From NCBI GenBank assembly GCA_017303505.1, contig JAFLCP010000068.1, positions 1 through 39,389 on the forward strand: a DNA stretch of 39,389 nt, written 5' to 3'. This document shows, piece after piece, positions 18,290-25,538 of this stretch (positions are counted from its first letter, which is position 1; the number at the start of each line of letters is the position of its first letter). The notes beneath the pieces are model-generated. The model searched no databases, was not told the origin of the DNA, and saw only the letters and a program-made list of their open reading frames with translations. This stretch comes from Planctomycetota bacterium. GTDB taxonomy: Bacteria > Planctomycetota > Planctomycetia > Pirellulales > Pirellulaceae. The position numbers and the translations under genes are program-made.

Positions 18290-19246
18290 TTAGCCGAGTG
18301 TTGTGGCTTTCTTCATTTTCTCTAGGCCCGTCTTGGCTACTTCCAACGCATCCTGCTTCCAATACTCGGGATTAAAGAGTTCAAGAGACAAAACTCCGGC
18401 GAACCCAGACGCTCGCAGATGTTGGAAGATATAGCCCAGCGGTGCAACTCCATCGGTTGGATAGACTCGATGAGAATCGTTGATGGTCGCCAAAGGTGGA
18501 TCGGCTGGGTAATCGTTCATGTGAAAGACATGAATTTTGGTGCCAGACAAAAACGGCAATGAGCAAAAATCGTTTCCACCCTTATAGAGATGGTAGACGT
18601 CAGTCAGAATGCAAGCCTCGGGATGAGCCGCTTCGGTGGCGACAAACAGCACTTCAGACAGCTTATGCAAGTTTTTCGAAAAGCCCCAAACTTCAAGCTG
18701 TGGGGCCACTTCGAATTGACTCCCTAGTTCGCACAGTACGCGATAACGTTCGGCTGCAGCGCGTAGGTCGAGACCTGGTTTGTCGGTTGCACCGGCAGGT
18801 GGAGCTGCGATGCGACGGCCACCTAAAGAGCGAACCACTTCCATATCGCGACGAGCAGCTTCGAGTCCCTTTCGGCGCGCTTCTTCATCATCAACAATCC
18901 ACTGTGCGAACGCGATGGCGCTTTCAACTTGCAAGCCTTCTGATGAAAGGACTCGGCGCAATTCGTCGAGCTTGCCACCCGACTTCAGATACTCTTCAAC
19001 ATCATTCAACCAAATCTCGATTCCGTCGTAACCTGCTTTGGCAGCGACTTTGATCTGATCGACGATTCCAAGTTTCTGTCCTCGGATGGTACTGGTGTTG
19101 AGGCAATATCGGAAGGAAGGATTCGTTGGCACGGCTGGAGGCTCCGCCTGTACGGGAAGAGGTGTGGACCCGATAACGCCAGCTGCGGCAAACGTTGCCC
19201 CCGAGGTAGCAAGGAACTGTCGACGAGAAAAACTGGAGTCGCTCAT
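18290..19246 (-). CDS. Tat-exported sugar phosphate isomerase/epimerase-like TIM-barrel protein
   Basis: A 318-residue protein with a twin-arginine signal (SRRQFLATSG, then an Ala-rich core ending in PVQA) followed by an AP-endonuclease-2-like TIM barrel (xylose isomerase-like). Recognisable strands are VAAKAGYDGIEIWL, LQVESAIAFAQWI, APQLEVWGF, HVFHMNDYP and GVLSLELFN. Planctomycetes encode many such exported proteins, presumably acting on sugars in the periplasm; the substrate is unknown. I chose the ATG at 19246, since the upstream TTG at 19267 only adds residues ahead of the signal peptide. It is convergent with the RFAP synthase gene, 34 bp apart, and probably unrelated to H4MPT. Confidence 0.88.
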   Translation of the reverse strand: MSDSSFSRRQFLATSGATFAAAGVIGSTPLPVQAEPPAVPTNPSFRYCLNTSTIRGQKLGIVDQIKVAAKAGYDGIEIWLNDVEEYLKSGGKLDELRRVLSSEGLQVESAIAFAQWIVDDEEARRKGLEAARRDMEVVRSLGGRRIAAPPAGATDKPGLDLRAAAERYRVLCELGSQFEVAPQLEVWGFSKNLHKLSEVLFVATEAAHPEACILTDVYHLYKGGNDFCSLPFLSGTKIHVFHMNDYPADPPLATINDSHRVYPTDGVAPLGYIFQHLRASGFAGVLSLELFNPEYWKQDALEVAKTGLEKMKKATTLG

Positions 19247-19372
19247 AGGTGGGTTTCTAGGTCTCAAGGTAAGGGAACGGATGCAGCAAGTTTGATCGAA
19301 TTTTGGCCGCGAATCAATGCCCTATGAGAAACGGAGAGAAAGATGACGCCTTTTGCGTGTCCGGGGAAAGTT

Positions 19373-19423
19373 CGTTTAGCCCATGTGCTACGCTGCGCGA
19401 GAGAGGAGCCAAGAGAGCAGGAG
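19373..19423. repeat. Interspersed 51-bp intergenic repeat, copy B
   Basis: Matches the copy at 9689-9739 at 44 of 51 positions, with the identical 19-base block ACGCTGCGCGAGAGAGGAG. It fills part of the gap between the class IV aminotransferase stop and the TIM-barrel start. Confidence 0.7.
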
Positions 19424-19460
19424 AACAGGAGAGCATACACCGGGCATTTCGATAGCGGCG

Positions 19461-20384
19461 TTATAATCCCGCCAAGCGAATCGCCTGCTCTTTATACGCT
19501 AGCCCGACGAGTTGCTCCCAACTTTCTTGCAGTCGATACAAAACAGAATGGCTTGTAACTTCGGGTAGCAGCACACCATCTAGTGAGCGAGCACCCCATA
19601 TGCCACCATTCGTACCGGTGAGAATAATCTCACGAGCCGACTGAAACATCTCGCTAGAGATATCTTCAAATCGAACGTTGATGCCGAGTTGTGCAGCTAA
19701 GGAAAGGGACAATTCCAGCGAAATACCAGGGAGTACATCTTCGCGACGTGGGGCTAAGATGTCCCCTTGAGCATCGACCATCATCACGTTGGCAAACGAT
19801 GTTTCAGTCACTTGTCCGCGAGTCCCCAGCATCACAGCTCCCGCATGTGGCCCAGCTTGAGCGGCTTGTTGATCCGCTAAATAGTAGTGCAAGCGACTGC
19901 GGGTCTTGATACGAACAGGCCAGCACTCGTTGGGGACATTGCGAATCGTCGCTGTGACCAGATCCTGTCCTTGCACATACCATTGCGCTAAACGTTTCCA
20001 CGGTAGCTCGGAAGCATGCACAATCCGGGTTGGCTCGGTGCCATGGACACGACCTGGTGTTGCTAAAATGACCAAGCCGATATCGTTGCCATCGCCAACC
20101 GTTTCCAACCCTGCAGCCGCAACTTTTTCGCAGACTTCGCTGAGGTCAAAATTTGCCCAGCGATTCCAGGCAATGCCAACTGCTTCGACGGAATCTTGTA
20201 GACGCGCGATATGACGTGGCAATTGAAAAAGTTTTCCGCCATACGTTCGCACGCGTTCGACCAACATCACACCTTGCAACACCCCCCAATCGTCCAGAGG
20301 AAGACTGGTTTCTTGATTGGTAACCCAACGTCCGTCGAGAAAGGCCAAGCAATCGTGCAGGCTGCGGTTAGTTGGCAGATTCAT
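19461..20384 (-). CDS. Class IV (fold type IV) PLP aminotransferase/lyase, PabC-like candidate
   Basis: About 307 residues of a fold-type IV PLP enzyme. The PLP Lys is K160 in RIKTRSRLHYYLA, and the conserved Glu that binds the pyridine nitrogen is E194 in GQVTETSFANV. PLDDWGVLQGVMLVERVRTYGG and REDVLPGISLELSL are the N- and C-terminal family blocks. Candidate activities are 4-amino-4-deoxychorismate lyase (PabC), D-amino acid or branched-chain aminotransferase; sequence alone does not settle it. Its place near pabB/pabA favours PabC. I chose the ATG at 20384; starts at 20411 and 20429 would add 9 and 15 residues. All overlap the 3' end of the upstream hydrolase gene, so the two are probably co-transcribed. 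Confidence 0.87.
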   Translation of the reverse strand: MNLPTNRSLHDCLAFLDGRWVTNQETSLPLDDWGVLQGVMLVERVRTYGGKLFQLPRHIARLQDSVEAVGIAWNRWANFDLSEVCEKVAAAGLETVGDGNDIGLVILATPGRVHGTEPTRIVHASELPWKRLAQWYVQGQDLVTATIRNVPNECWPVRIKTRSRLHYYLADQQAAQAGPHAGAVMLGTRGQVTETSFANVMMVDAQGDILAPRREDVLPGISLELSLSLAAQLGINVRFEDISSEMFQSAREIILTGTNGGIWGARSLDGVLLPEVTSHSVLYRLQESWEQLVGLAYKEQAIRLAGL

Positions 20385-21633
20385 TCGCGACTTCAGGGGT
20401 GTATGTTGCATGTTGTTCGTTCCAATCATTCCACAAAACGTGGTCCATCAAGTGTACCGTACACGAGCATTCGCGATAGTAGCTGCGTTCGTCATGCGAT
20501 CTACCTAAATCGCTGCGACAATCGAATTGTCGCAATCGCACGTTCTTAGGTGCAGCTACAGATGTACCTTCTGCGGGCGGCAGGTTGAGCCAATTGCGTG
20601 GCAAGACTATCCCGGCAACACCCGCTGCCGTTGCCCGTGAGGATGTCGAAATCAGATGGTAACGACGCAAGATGGGGTCATTCGAGTTGTATAGATTGAC
20701 GAGCGAAGAAATCGTTCGCGACGCATTCTGATGGCGACCACCTTCGAGCATCCAGCCGCGATCGATAGCTGCTGCCATCAAACTGACACGAATCTCGCTG
20801 GGATAACTTCCGTCAGTAAGAGTTCGCCCGCATAAGGTGCCACCACCTAAGGCATGCATTGAACCTGTCACCGCACGAGCGCCGTAGCTAAATCCTATAA
20901 TCCCAAGGGGCTTTTCAGGCGGGAATTGTTGCAGCAGTGTTCCCAAATAGAGCCCTTGCACTTCGGCGACAACTGCATTTTCGCGTACATCCGCCAATGC
21001 ACGTTTCTCGCGTGTGCTGGGCCAACTAAAAATCGTGAATCGGAACGGAAAGTGGGCGCGCTGGGCCAAATAGCGGCTAATCAACAGGCCGCGATCGCGA
21101 GTCAAGTCGGCTGGCATCCAGTTGCCATGCACGTAGACAATATTGTGCAAGTCAAGACCTGCAGCTTTATCATCGTTACTCTTCTCACTTCCACGAACTG
21201 ATGCCAGGTACTGCTCAATTGACGATTCGATCCAACCGCAACTTGGCAGCCAGCGCGACACTCGATACTTCGTTACATCCAACGGCGCCACACAACCACT
21301 CTGTGGTAATTGACGCGTACTTATCTCCCATATTTCTGCTGCTTCACCGACTGTATTACAAGGCGTGGCAGTGTCTGCATACTCAAGCTCTTGCTGCAAA
21401 CTATCCGTCAATGCAATATCTTCACCCAATTCCATGGCAGCGATATCGCTCGCCACAACCGGGGAAGTAATTCCAATACTCGGAGCCGCAGCCAGCACAA
21501 GCCAACTGAAAGCAATCCATTTGTAGATGGAGTTGCTTGGTACAGCGTTCAGGAAAAAAATTCGATCGAACCAATTGTTCAATCGCAATTCAATACATTT
21601 CCAAATGTGTTGAAAGGTGGCCGCAGCAATCAT
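20368..21633 (-). CDS. Alpha/beta-hydrolase, membrane-anchored or secreted
   Basis: A 421-residue protein with a hydrophobic segment at about 39-60 that can be a signal anchor, followed by an alpha/beta-hydrolase domain. NIVYVHGN gives the oxyanion region, and GIIGFSYGAR is the nucleophile elbow (GxSxG with Ser). A late HLMDHVLWN segment may supply the catalytic His. It resembles the DUF900-like hydrolases, which are common in planctomycetes, but the substrate is unknown. The 3' end overlaps the aminotransferase gene by 17 bp with the preferred start of the latter. No Shine-Dalgarno is clear at the ATG. Confidence 0.75.
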   Translation of the reverse strand: MIAAATFQHIWKCIELRLNNWFDRIFFLNAVPSNSIYKWIAFSWLVLAAAPSIGITSPVVASDIAAMELGEDIALTDSLQQELEYADTATPCNTVGEAAEIWEISTRQLPQSGCVAPLDVTKYRVSRWLPSCGWIESSIEQYLASVRGSEKSNDDKAAGLDLHNIVYVHGNWMPADLTRDRGLLISRYLAQRAHFPFRFTIFSWPSTREKRALADVRENAVVAEVQGLYLGTLLQQFPPEKPLGIIGFSYGARAVTGSMHALGGGTLCGRTLTDGSYPSEIRVSLMAAAIDRGWMLEGGRHQNASRTISSLVNLYNSNDPILRRYHLISTSSRATAAGVAGIVLPRNWLNLPPAEGTSVAAPKNVRLRQFDCRSDLGRSHDERSYYRECSCTVHLMDHVLWNDWNEQHATYTPEVANESAN

Positions 21634-21965
21634 GGTAACCGCGTTACTTCTAGTGGTGAGTGGGAAGGTGATAACTTAATGCCGCGAGTGCTTAGGCGGG
21701 ATGATCATCATGATCGCTACAATCCCATCTTGGAAAGGTAGCTGAGCCACTCGCTGGTCTGTCCATGCACCATTTTGTTATCAGTCAACGAACTTGTTGA
21801 CAATCAACTCTACCACCTTTTCCGATTGCGTGATGATTTTTGGCAACATCAAAGTTGAAAATTTTACACACGTTTCGTTTGCACAACGTTTGTCGTGGCG
21901 TAGAGTTGTTCGGCTGGGTATAGACCCTGCCGGTTGTACAGTTTATGTTTTCGGGGGGTTCTACA
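21634..21965. other. 332-bp divergent intergenic region
   Basis: This gap separates the divergent alpha/beta-hydrolase and lipoprotein genes and must hold both promoters. TTGACA occurs at 21797-21802, but no TATAAT-like box is found 16-18 bp downstream. TATAGA lies at 21919-21924 without a suitable -35. No coding frame with recognisable content is present. Confidence 0.5.
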
Positions 21966-22238
21966 ATGAGAAAGTTGTCTTTGCTTGCTGCTTTGATCGC
22001 AGTCAGCACAACGGGTTGCAATTTGATTCCACTACCATCCTGTTTCAATCGCGGCGATTCATGCCCAGCTATGGGTTGCAGCGCTGAAATGGGTATGCCG
22101 ATGTATGATGGCTGCACAGATTGTGCTCCAGCATCAAGCTACGGTGTTCCCGGCTATCCAATGCCAGAAGCTCCAGTAACGACCACACCAGGTGGTTCTG
22201 GCGCTCCTATTACTGGCGGATTCCCTGCGAACCCATAA
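21966..22238 (+). CDS. Small cysteine-rich lipoprotein, unknown function
   Basis: A 90-residue secreted protein: MRKLSLLAALIAVSTTGC ends in a lipobox-like TTGC with Cys18 as the lipid-modified residue. The mature part carries five more Cys (in LPSC, DSC, MGC, DGC and TDC), then a Gly/Pro/Thr-rich tail. Six Cys in 90 residues suggests disulfides or metal binding in the periplasm. The start at 21966 is favoured because the hydrophobic core begins right after MRK and a G-rich stretch (GGGGGG) lies about 7 bases upstream. I recognise no family. Similar short planctomycete lipoproteins exist but are uncharacterised. Confidence 0.65.
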   Translation: MRKLSLLAALIAVSTTGCNLIPLPSCFNRGDSCPAMGCSAEMGMPMYDGCTDCAPASSYGVPGYPMPEAPVTTTPGGSGAPITGGFPANP

Positions 22239-22270
22239 CCAGATATCTACTTGGGGGCTGGCGGGGTTAG

Positions 22271-22326
22271 TGATTCAGTGATTCAGTGATTCAGTGATTC
22301 AGTGTTTCAGTGTTTCAGTGTTTCAG
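22271..22326. repeat. Octanucleotide microsatellite: four TGATTCAG then three TGTTTCAG
   Basis: Four copies of TGATTCAG (22271-22302) followed by three TGTTTCAG (22303-22326). It is the same octamer as at 16458-16513, in a gap downstream of the lipoprotein gene. The switch of unit partway suggests a point change spread by slippage. Confidence 0.95.
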
Positions 22327-22479
22327 GAGGCTGTTGGATTCACTCAACCAATGGCGGAGGGGGACATGAAGTACAACGAATCAAAGAACCAAAGAATCAT
22401 TAGGATTTGTGCCAGCGAAATCGAAGTCTGCCGCGTCGCTTGAGGGGTTGAGCTGCGGGGACAAAGATCCCTCGTTTCC

Positions 22480-22531
22480 AAAGGGGGCTGGAACCTTTTT
22501 TCACTCAGAAAAGGCTCCCGCCCCCTTTTTT
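22480..22531 (+). terminator. Strong hairpin with T-run, probable rho-independent terminator
   Basis: AAAGGGGGC (22480-22488) pairs with GCCCCCTTT (22520-22528), with a further inner GGAACCTTTT/AAAAGG-CTCC stem, and a six-T run ends at 22531. It probably terminates the lipoprotein transcript and shields the next gene. The remaining part of the 454-bp gap holds the microsatellite and a candidate promoter. Confidence 0.7.
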
Positions 22532-22600
22532 CGTGGGTTTTTCTTTCCAAAACGTGCCATTTTGCCTATTTTGGTATCTATAGAAGGTTATCGCCACGAT

Positions 22601-22616
22601 TGGCACCTTAATTGCA
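22601..22616 (+). promoter_or_regulatory. Candidate sigma-54 (-24/-12) promoter
   Basis: TGGCAC (22601-22606), five bases, TTGCA (22612-22616). The GG and GC doublets are 12 bp apart as required, and both boxes match the RpoN consensus. It lies 76 bp before the ATG of the transglutaminase-like gene. Planctomycetes encode RpoN. I could not see an upstream activator-binding inverted repeat, so activation is unproven. Confidence 0.5.
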
Positions 22617-22692
22617 CAAGTAGTGCATGTCCGGCTTCCACAGTCGCTCATGGTTCTAACCCACTTTCCCTGTCGGTCTTTAGGTCGAAACT

Positions 22693-23892
22693 ATGAATCG
22701 CTTGACATCGAACCCCCTCCCCTACCCTATCGCCAAGACTATGGAACGCATTTTATGCGTTATCACCTTGGCCTTGAGCCTGCAGGTTTTCACGTCAATT
22801 ACTGTTCAAGCACAAGAACCTGCTGAAGATGTCCCCGTTGTACCTGAAGGGGACGATCCATCCGCGCAAGAGAAAGATAAGCCCAACGTCCAAGATCCTG
22901 ATCCATCAGAACCTGCCGACAATGAACCCGGCAATGCCAAACCAGACGAGAAGATGGACCAAGAGGATACGGATAAAAAAGATTCGAACACAGATAAAGA
23001 TGAAGCCAAGTCCGAAGCGGAACCGTCAAAGCTCATTCAATACGGTGAGTATCGAACGGAAGAATTGGTACTGGGCATGAAGCTCACCGCCTCCACCGGC
23101 TTGTGCAAAGAAATCTTCGCCACAATTCCCATGCCCATGGAATACCCCGAACAAAAAGTGCGGGTCACCTCAACCAATTTCCCTGCGACAGCCCGCTACT
23201 ATGTGCGACCGCTAACAGAAACCGTTCAGCAATTGGTGATCACGATGCCAGCCGTCGCTCCCAATTCCGTGGTCGAAGCCACCGTGCGCATTGAAGTGCA
23301 AAAGGCCAAGATCTTAGGTCCAACCGATCCCGAAGCCTTGGTGATCCCCAAAAAGATTCCTCGCAACTTCGCATCGTTTATGGGCCCCAGCCCCTTGATC
23401 GAAACCAACGATGCCAAGATTCGCAAAATTGCCCGTGAGATTGCTGCGACCAATCCACCTAACGCCTGGGCTCATGTCGAAAAAATCTATGACTATGTTC
23501 GTGAAGCCATCAACTACCGTGAAGGAAAAGCCAAATCGGTCTTGGATGCCTTGAAAGATAAAGAAGGGGACTGCGAAGAAATGAGCGGTGCCTTTGTTGC
23601 CATTTGCCGCGCCAGCAAAATTCCAGCTCGCTGTGTTTGGGTCCATGGTCATGCCTATCCCGAGTTCTATCTCGAAGATAAAGATGGCAATGGCTGTTGG
23701 TTCCCGTGCCAAGTGGCCGGTACACGCCAATTCGGCTCCATGGATGAGATGCGACCCATCCTACAAAAAGGTGACCGATTCAAGGTCCCTGAGAAAACCC
23801 AACCTCAACGCTATGTGGCCGAATACCTCAAAGTGAAATCGGTGGTCGGCGGCGATGGACCCGATGTCGAATGGATCCGCAACGTCAAATAG
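22693..23892 (+). CDS. Secreted transglutaminase-like protein
   Basis: A 399-residue exported protein. Residues 1-40 hold a signal peptide (hydrophobic core ERILCVITLALSLQVF, cleavage near QA-QE), 41-110 a low-complexity acidic Asp/Glu/Lys/Pro linker, and 240-345 a transglutaminase-like (papain-fold) core. The active-site Cys is C294 in GDCEEMSG and the His is H320 in GHAYPEFY. The usual Asp in the W-x-P-x-D position is absent: the sequence reads CWFPCQ. A bacterial transglutaminase-like role (protease or cross-linker in the periplasm or envelope) is likely. The ATG at 22693 is favoured by a TTTAGGT stretch upstream; ATG 22741 is an alternative. A sigma-54 candidate promoter lies upstream. 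Confidence 0.85.
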   Translation: MNRLTSNPLPYPIAKTMERILCVITLALSLQVFTSITVQAQEPAEDVPVVPEGDDPSAQEKDKPNVQDPDPSEPADNEPGNAKPDEKMDQEDTDKKDSNTDKDEAKSEAEPSKLIQYGEYRTEELVLGMKLTASTGLCKEIFATIPMPMEYPEQKVRVTSTNFPATARYYVRPLTETVQQLVITMPAVAPNSVVEATVRIEVQKAKILGPTDPEALVIPKKIPRNFASFMGPSPLIETNDAKIRKIAREIAATNPPNAWAHVEKIYDYVREAINYREGKAKSVLDALKDKEGDCEEMSGAFVAICRASKIPARCVWVHGHAYPEFYLEDKDGNGCWFPCQVAGTRQFGSMDEMRPILQKGDRFKVPEKTQPQRYVAEYLKVKSVVGGDGPDVEWIRNVK

Positions 23893-24095
23893 CCGACTAT
23901 CGCACTCCAACTTTAGAAGCCCAAATTCACCATAATGCTAGCTAAGGAGTGTTGGCTTAGGGCACGATTTTGCTGCTACTCCAGCACCGGCACTGCTATT
24001 TGCTGGCATCTACGCTAACGGTCATGGCACTAGCTAGAACCTCTCTTGTTCTCGAAATGCTATCCAGCTACACTCCCGTGCCATAAGGTCGTGAA

Positions 24096-24160
24096 GCGTT
24101 CCCCGGCAGGTGGGATTTTCTGCTGGAGACGCAAATTTAGATCGCAATTTGGGAGCGATC
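24096..24160 (+). promoter_or_regulatory. Two consecutive hairpins in the leader of the DUF1207 gene
   Basis: GCGTTCCCCGGCAG (24096-24109) can pair with CTGCTGGAGACGC (24120-24132) using one wobble and a small bulge. GATCGC (24140-24145) pairs exactly with GCGATC (24155-24160). They lie 50 bp before the DUF1207 ATG and could be leader structure. The rest of the 316-bp gap at 23893-24208 shows nothing else recognisable. Confidence 0.35.
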
Positions 24161-24208
24161 GGGTAGACGTTTCCCTCACCAAGGCACACGACCGAGAAGG
24201 AATCAGGG

Positions 24209-25369
24209 ATGGTTTCATTGCAATTTGAATATCCGTTGTTGAATGCTCGGTGTCGACATTTTGCGCAGCTTTTGTTCGCTATTGTAGGGTTGGGGAGCGT
24301 GTTCCAAGCAAACCTAGCCGCTCAACAGCCGAGCTATCCACTACCTCCACCACAGAACTTTGTTAGCCCGCAAACAGCTCCTCCATCGCAGGTATTGGTC
24401 CCAGCTCAAAGCAACGCTATGTCGGCGAATTCTTCGTGGCGCGGCGTGAATTATCCCTCGGGTGCCTCGACGGTGAATTATCAATTGCCGAGCCAATCCG
24501 AAGTCTTGGCTGATTTTGGCACCGAGCCCATGGAACGCGATGTGGGCTTGGTTCGCCAAAACGAATTTGGAAGTTACACCATTCCGATGACCAGCGGTGT
24601 CGATATCGACGAATACGAATGGCAAGTACTGCCCGCTGAAATTATGTATCGCTCGTACTTGGCCAGCCAAAAAGAATCGCGATTAGCAGCTCAAATCGTT
24701 AACGAAACCGATCACGATATGTTGTGGGATGGTTTCGCTGGTGGTCGATTCGGTCTGCTGCGTTATGGTAATCGCGACCCGATCTATCCTCAGGGGATGC
24801 AGATTGATCTTGAAGGGGCTGGCTTGGTTCGATTGGATGTTTACAACGATGTGGATGTGCAAAGTGTCGACTTTCGTGTGGGTGTGCCTGTAACATTCGT
24901 GTGGGGACAGCATCAAGTGCGAACAGGTTATTACCACTTGAGTTCACATACGGGTGACGAATTCTTGCTAAAGAACCCGACCCACAATCGCTTGAATTAC
25001 GCTCGCGATACCTTGTTCCTGGGTTATGGCTACTACTTTACACCTGAGTTTCGTATGTATGGCGAAATGGGGTGGGCGTTTTACTCCGATGTTGCCAACG
25101 AATGGGAATTCCAATTCGGTATGGATTATTCTCCTCGCTTTCCTACCGGGACGCGGGGTGCACCATTCTTCGGTATTCATGGCCATATTCGCGAAGAGCT
25201 GGACTTTGGCGGCGGACTATCTGCACAAATCGGCTGGGCCTGGAAAGGGGAACGCGGATCGGGAATTTTCCGAACCGGTTTGCATTACTACAACGGCTTC
25301 AGTCCTCAGTATTCGTTCTATGACGAACATGAACAGCAAATCGGCATTGGAATGTGGTACGACTTCTAA
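24209..25369 (+). CDS. DUF1207 outer-membrane-type protein
   Basis: A 386-residue protein of the planctomycete DUF1207 family. Residues 1-38 form a signal region (hydrophobic core ending in NLAAQQ), 39-105 a Pro/Gln/Ser-rich stretch, then the conserved blocks EIMYRSYLASQKESR, DMLWDGFAGGRFGLLRYG, GMQIDLEGAGLVRLD, TGYYHLSSHTGDEFL, LNYARDTLFLGYGYY and WEFQFGMDYSPRFPTG. The alternating pattern of short strands and the C-terminal aromatic (WYDF) are typical of an outer-membrane beta-barrel. Function is unknown. AAGGAATCAGGG just upstream supports the ATG. It is flanked by other exported proteins, each with its own gap, so probably monocistronic. Confidence 0.88.
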   Translation: MVSLQFEYPLLNARCRHFAQLLFAIVGLGSVFQANLAAQQPSYPLPPPQNFVSPQTAPPSQVLVPAQSNAMSANSSWRGVNYPSGASTVNYQLPSQSEVLADFGTEPMERDVGLVRQNEFGSYTIPMTSGVDIDEYEWQVLPAEIMYRSYLASQKESRLAAQIVNETDHDMLWDGFAGGRFGLLRYGNRDPIYPQGMQIDLEGAGLVRLDVYNDVDVQSVDFRVGVPVTFVWGQHQVRTGYYHLSSHTGDEFLLKNPTHNRLNYARDTLFLGYGYYFTPEFRMYGEMGWAFYSDVANEWEFQFGMDYSPRFPTGTRGAPFFGIHGHIREELDFGGGLSAQIGWAWKGERGSGIFRTGLHYYNGFSPQYSFYDEHEQQIGIGMWYDF

Positions 25370-25386
25370 TTTTGTGACAGCAAAAA

Positions 25387-25410
25387 CTGGGGTTTCCTTG
25401 AGTGCCCCAG
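25387..25410 (+). terminator. Hairpin after the DUF1207 gene
   Basis: CTGGGG (25387-25392) pairs with CCCCAG (25405-25410) around a 12-base loop, 17 bp after the stop codon. The following bases are TCGTGTTAAG, not a T-run, so intrinsic termination is uncertain. Confidence 0.45.
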
Positions 25411-25487
25411 TCGTGTTAAGTTGTTGAAGTTCTCGATGGAACGAGTGAGCAACTCACCATAGTTGCCGCAGAAAACAAAAAAACGTG

Positions 25488-25505
25488 CCAGTCGCTTAAG
25501 ACTGG
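25488..25505 (+). promoter_or_regulatory. Perfect hairpin in the leader of the TIGR03009-like gene
   Basis: CCAGTC (25488-25493), a six-base loop GCTTAA, and GACTGG (25500-25505), followed by TTTGG. It lies 33 bp before the chosen ATG at 25539. It could be leader structure or an attenuator; no clear T-run follows. Confidence 0.4.
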
Positions 25506-25538
25506 TTTGGTAAGAACCTTAAAGGGGAGATGTCACGG

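Noticed and set aside
21310..21741. A 143-residue plus-strand frame across the hydrolase N-terminus
   Set aside because: It runs antisense to the hydrolase coding region and its product is low in recognisable structure. The minus-strand hydrolase with a GFSYGAR elbow is the real gene.
23961..23974. GGCACGATTTTGCT upstream of the DUF1207 gene, resembling a sigma-54 site
   Set aside because: The GG-to-GC distance is 11 bp and not the required 12, and the site is about 235 bp from the ATG.
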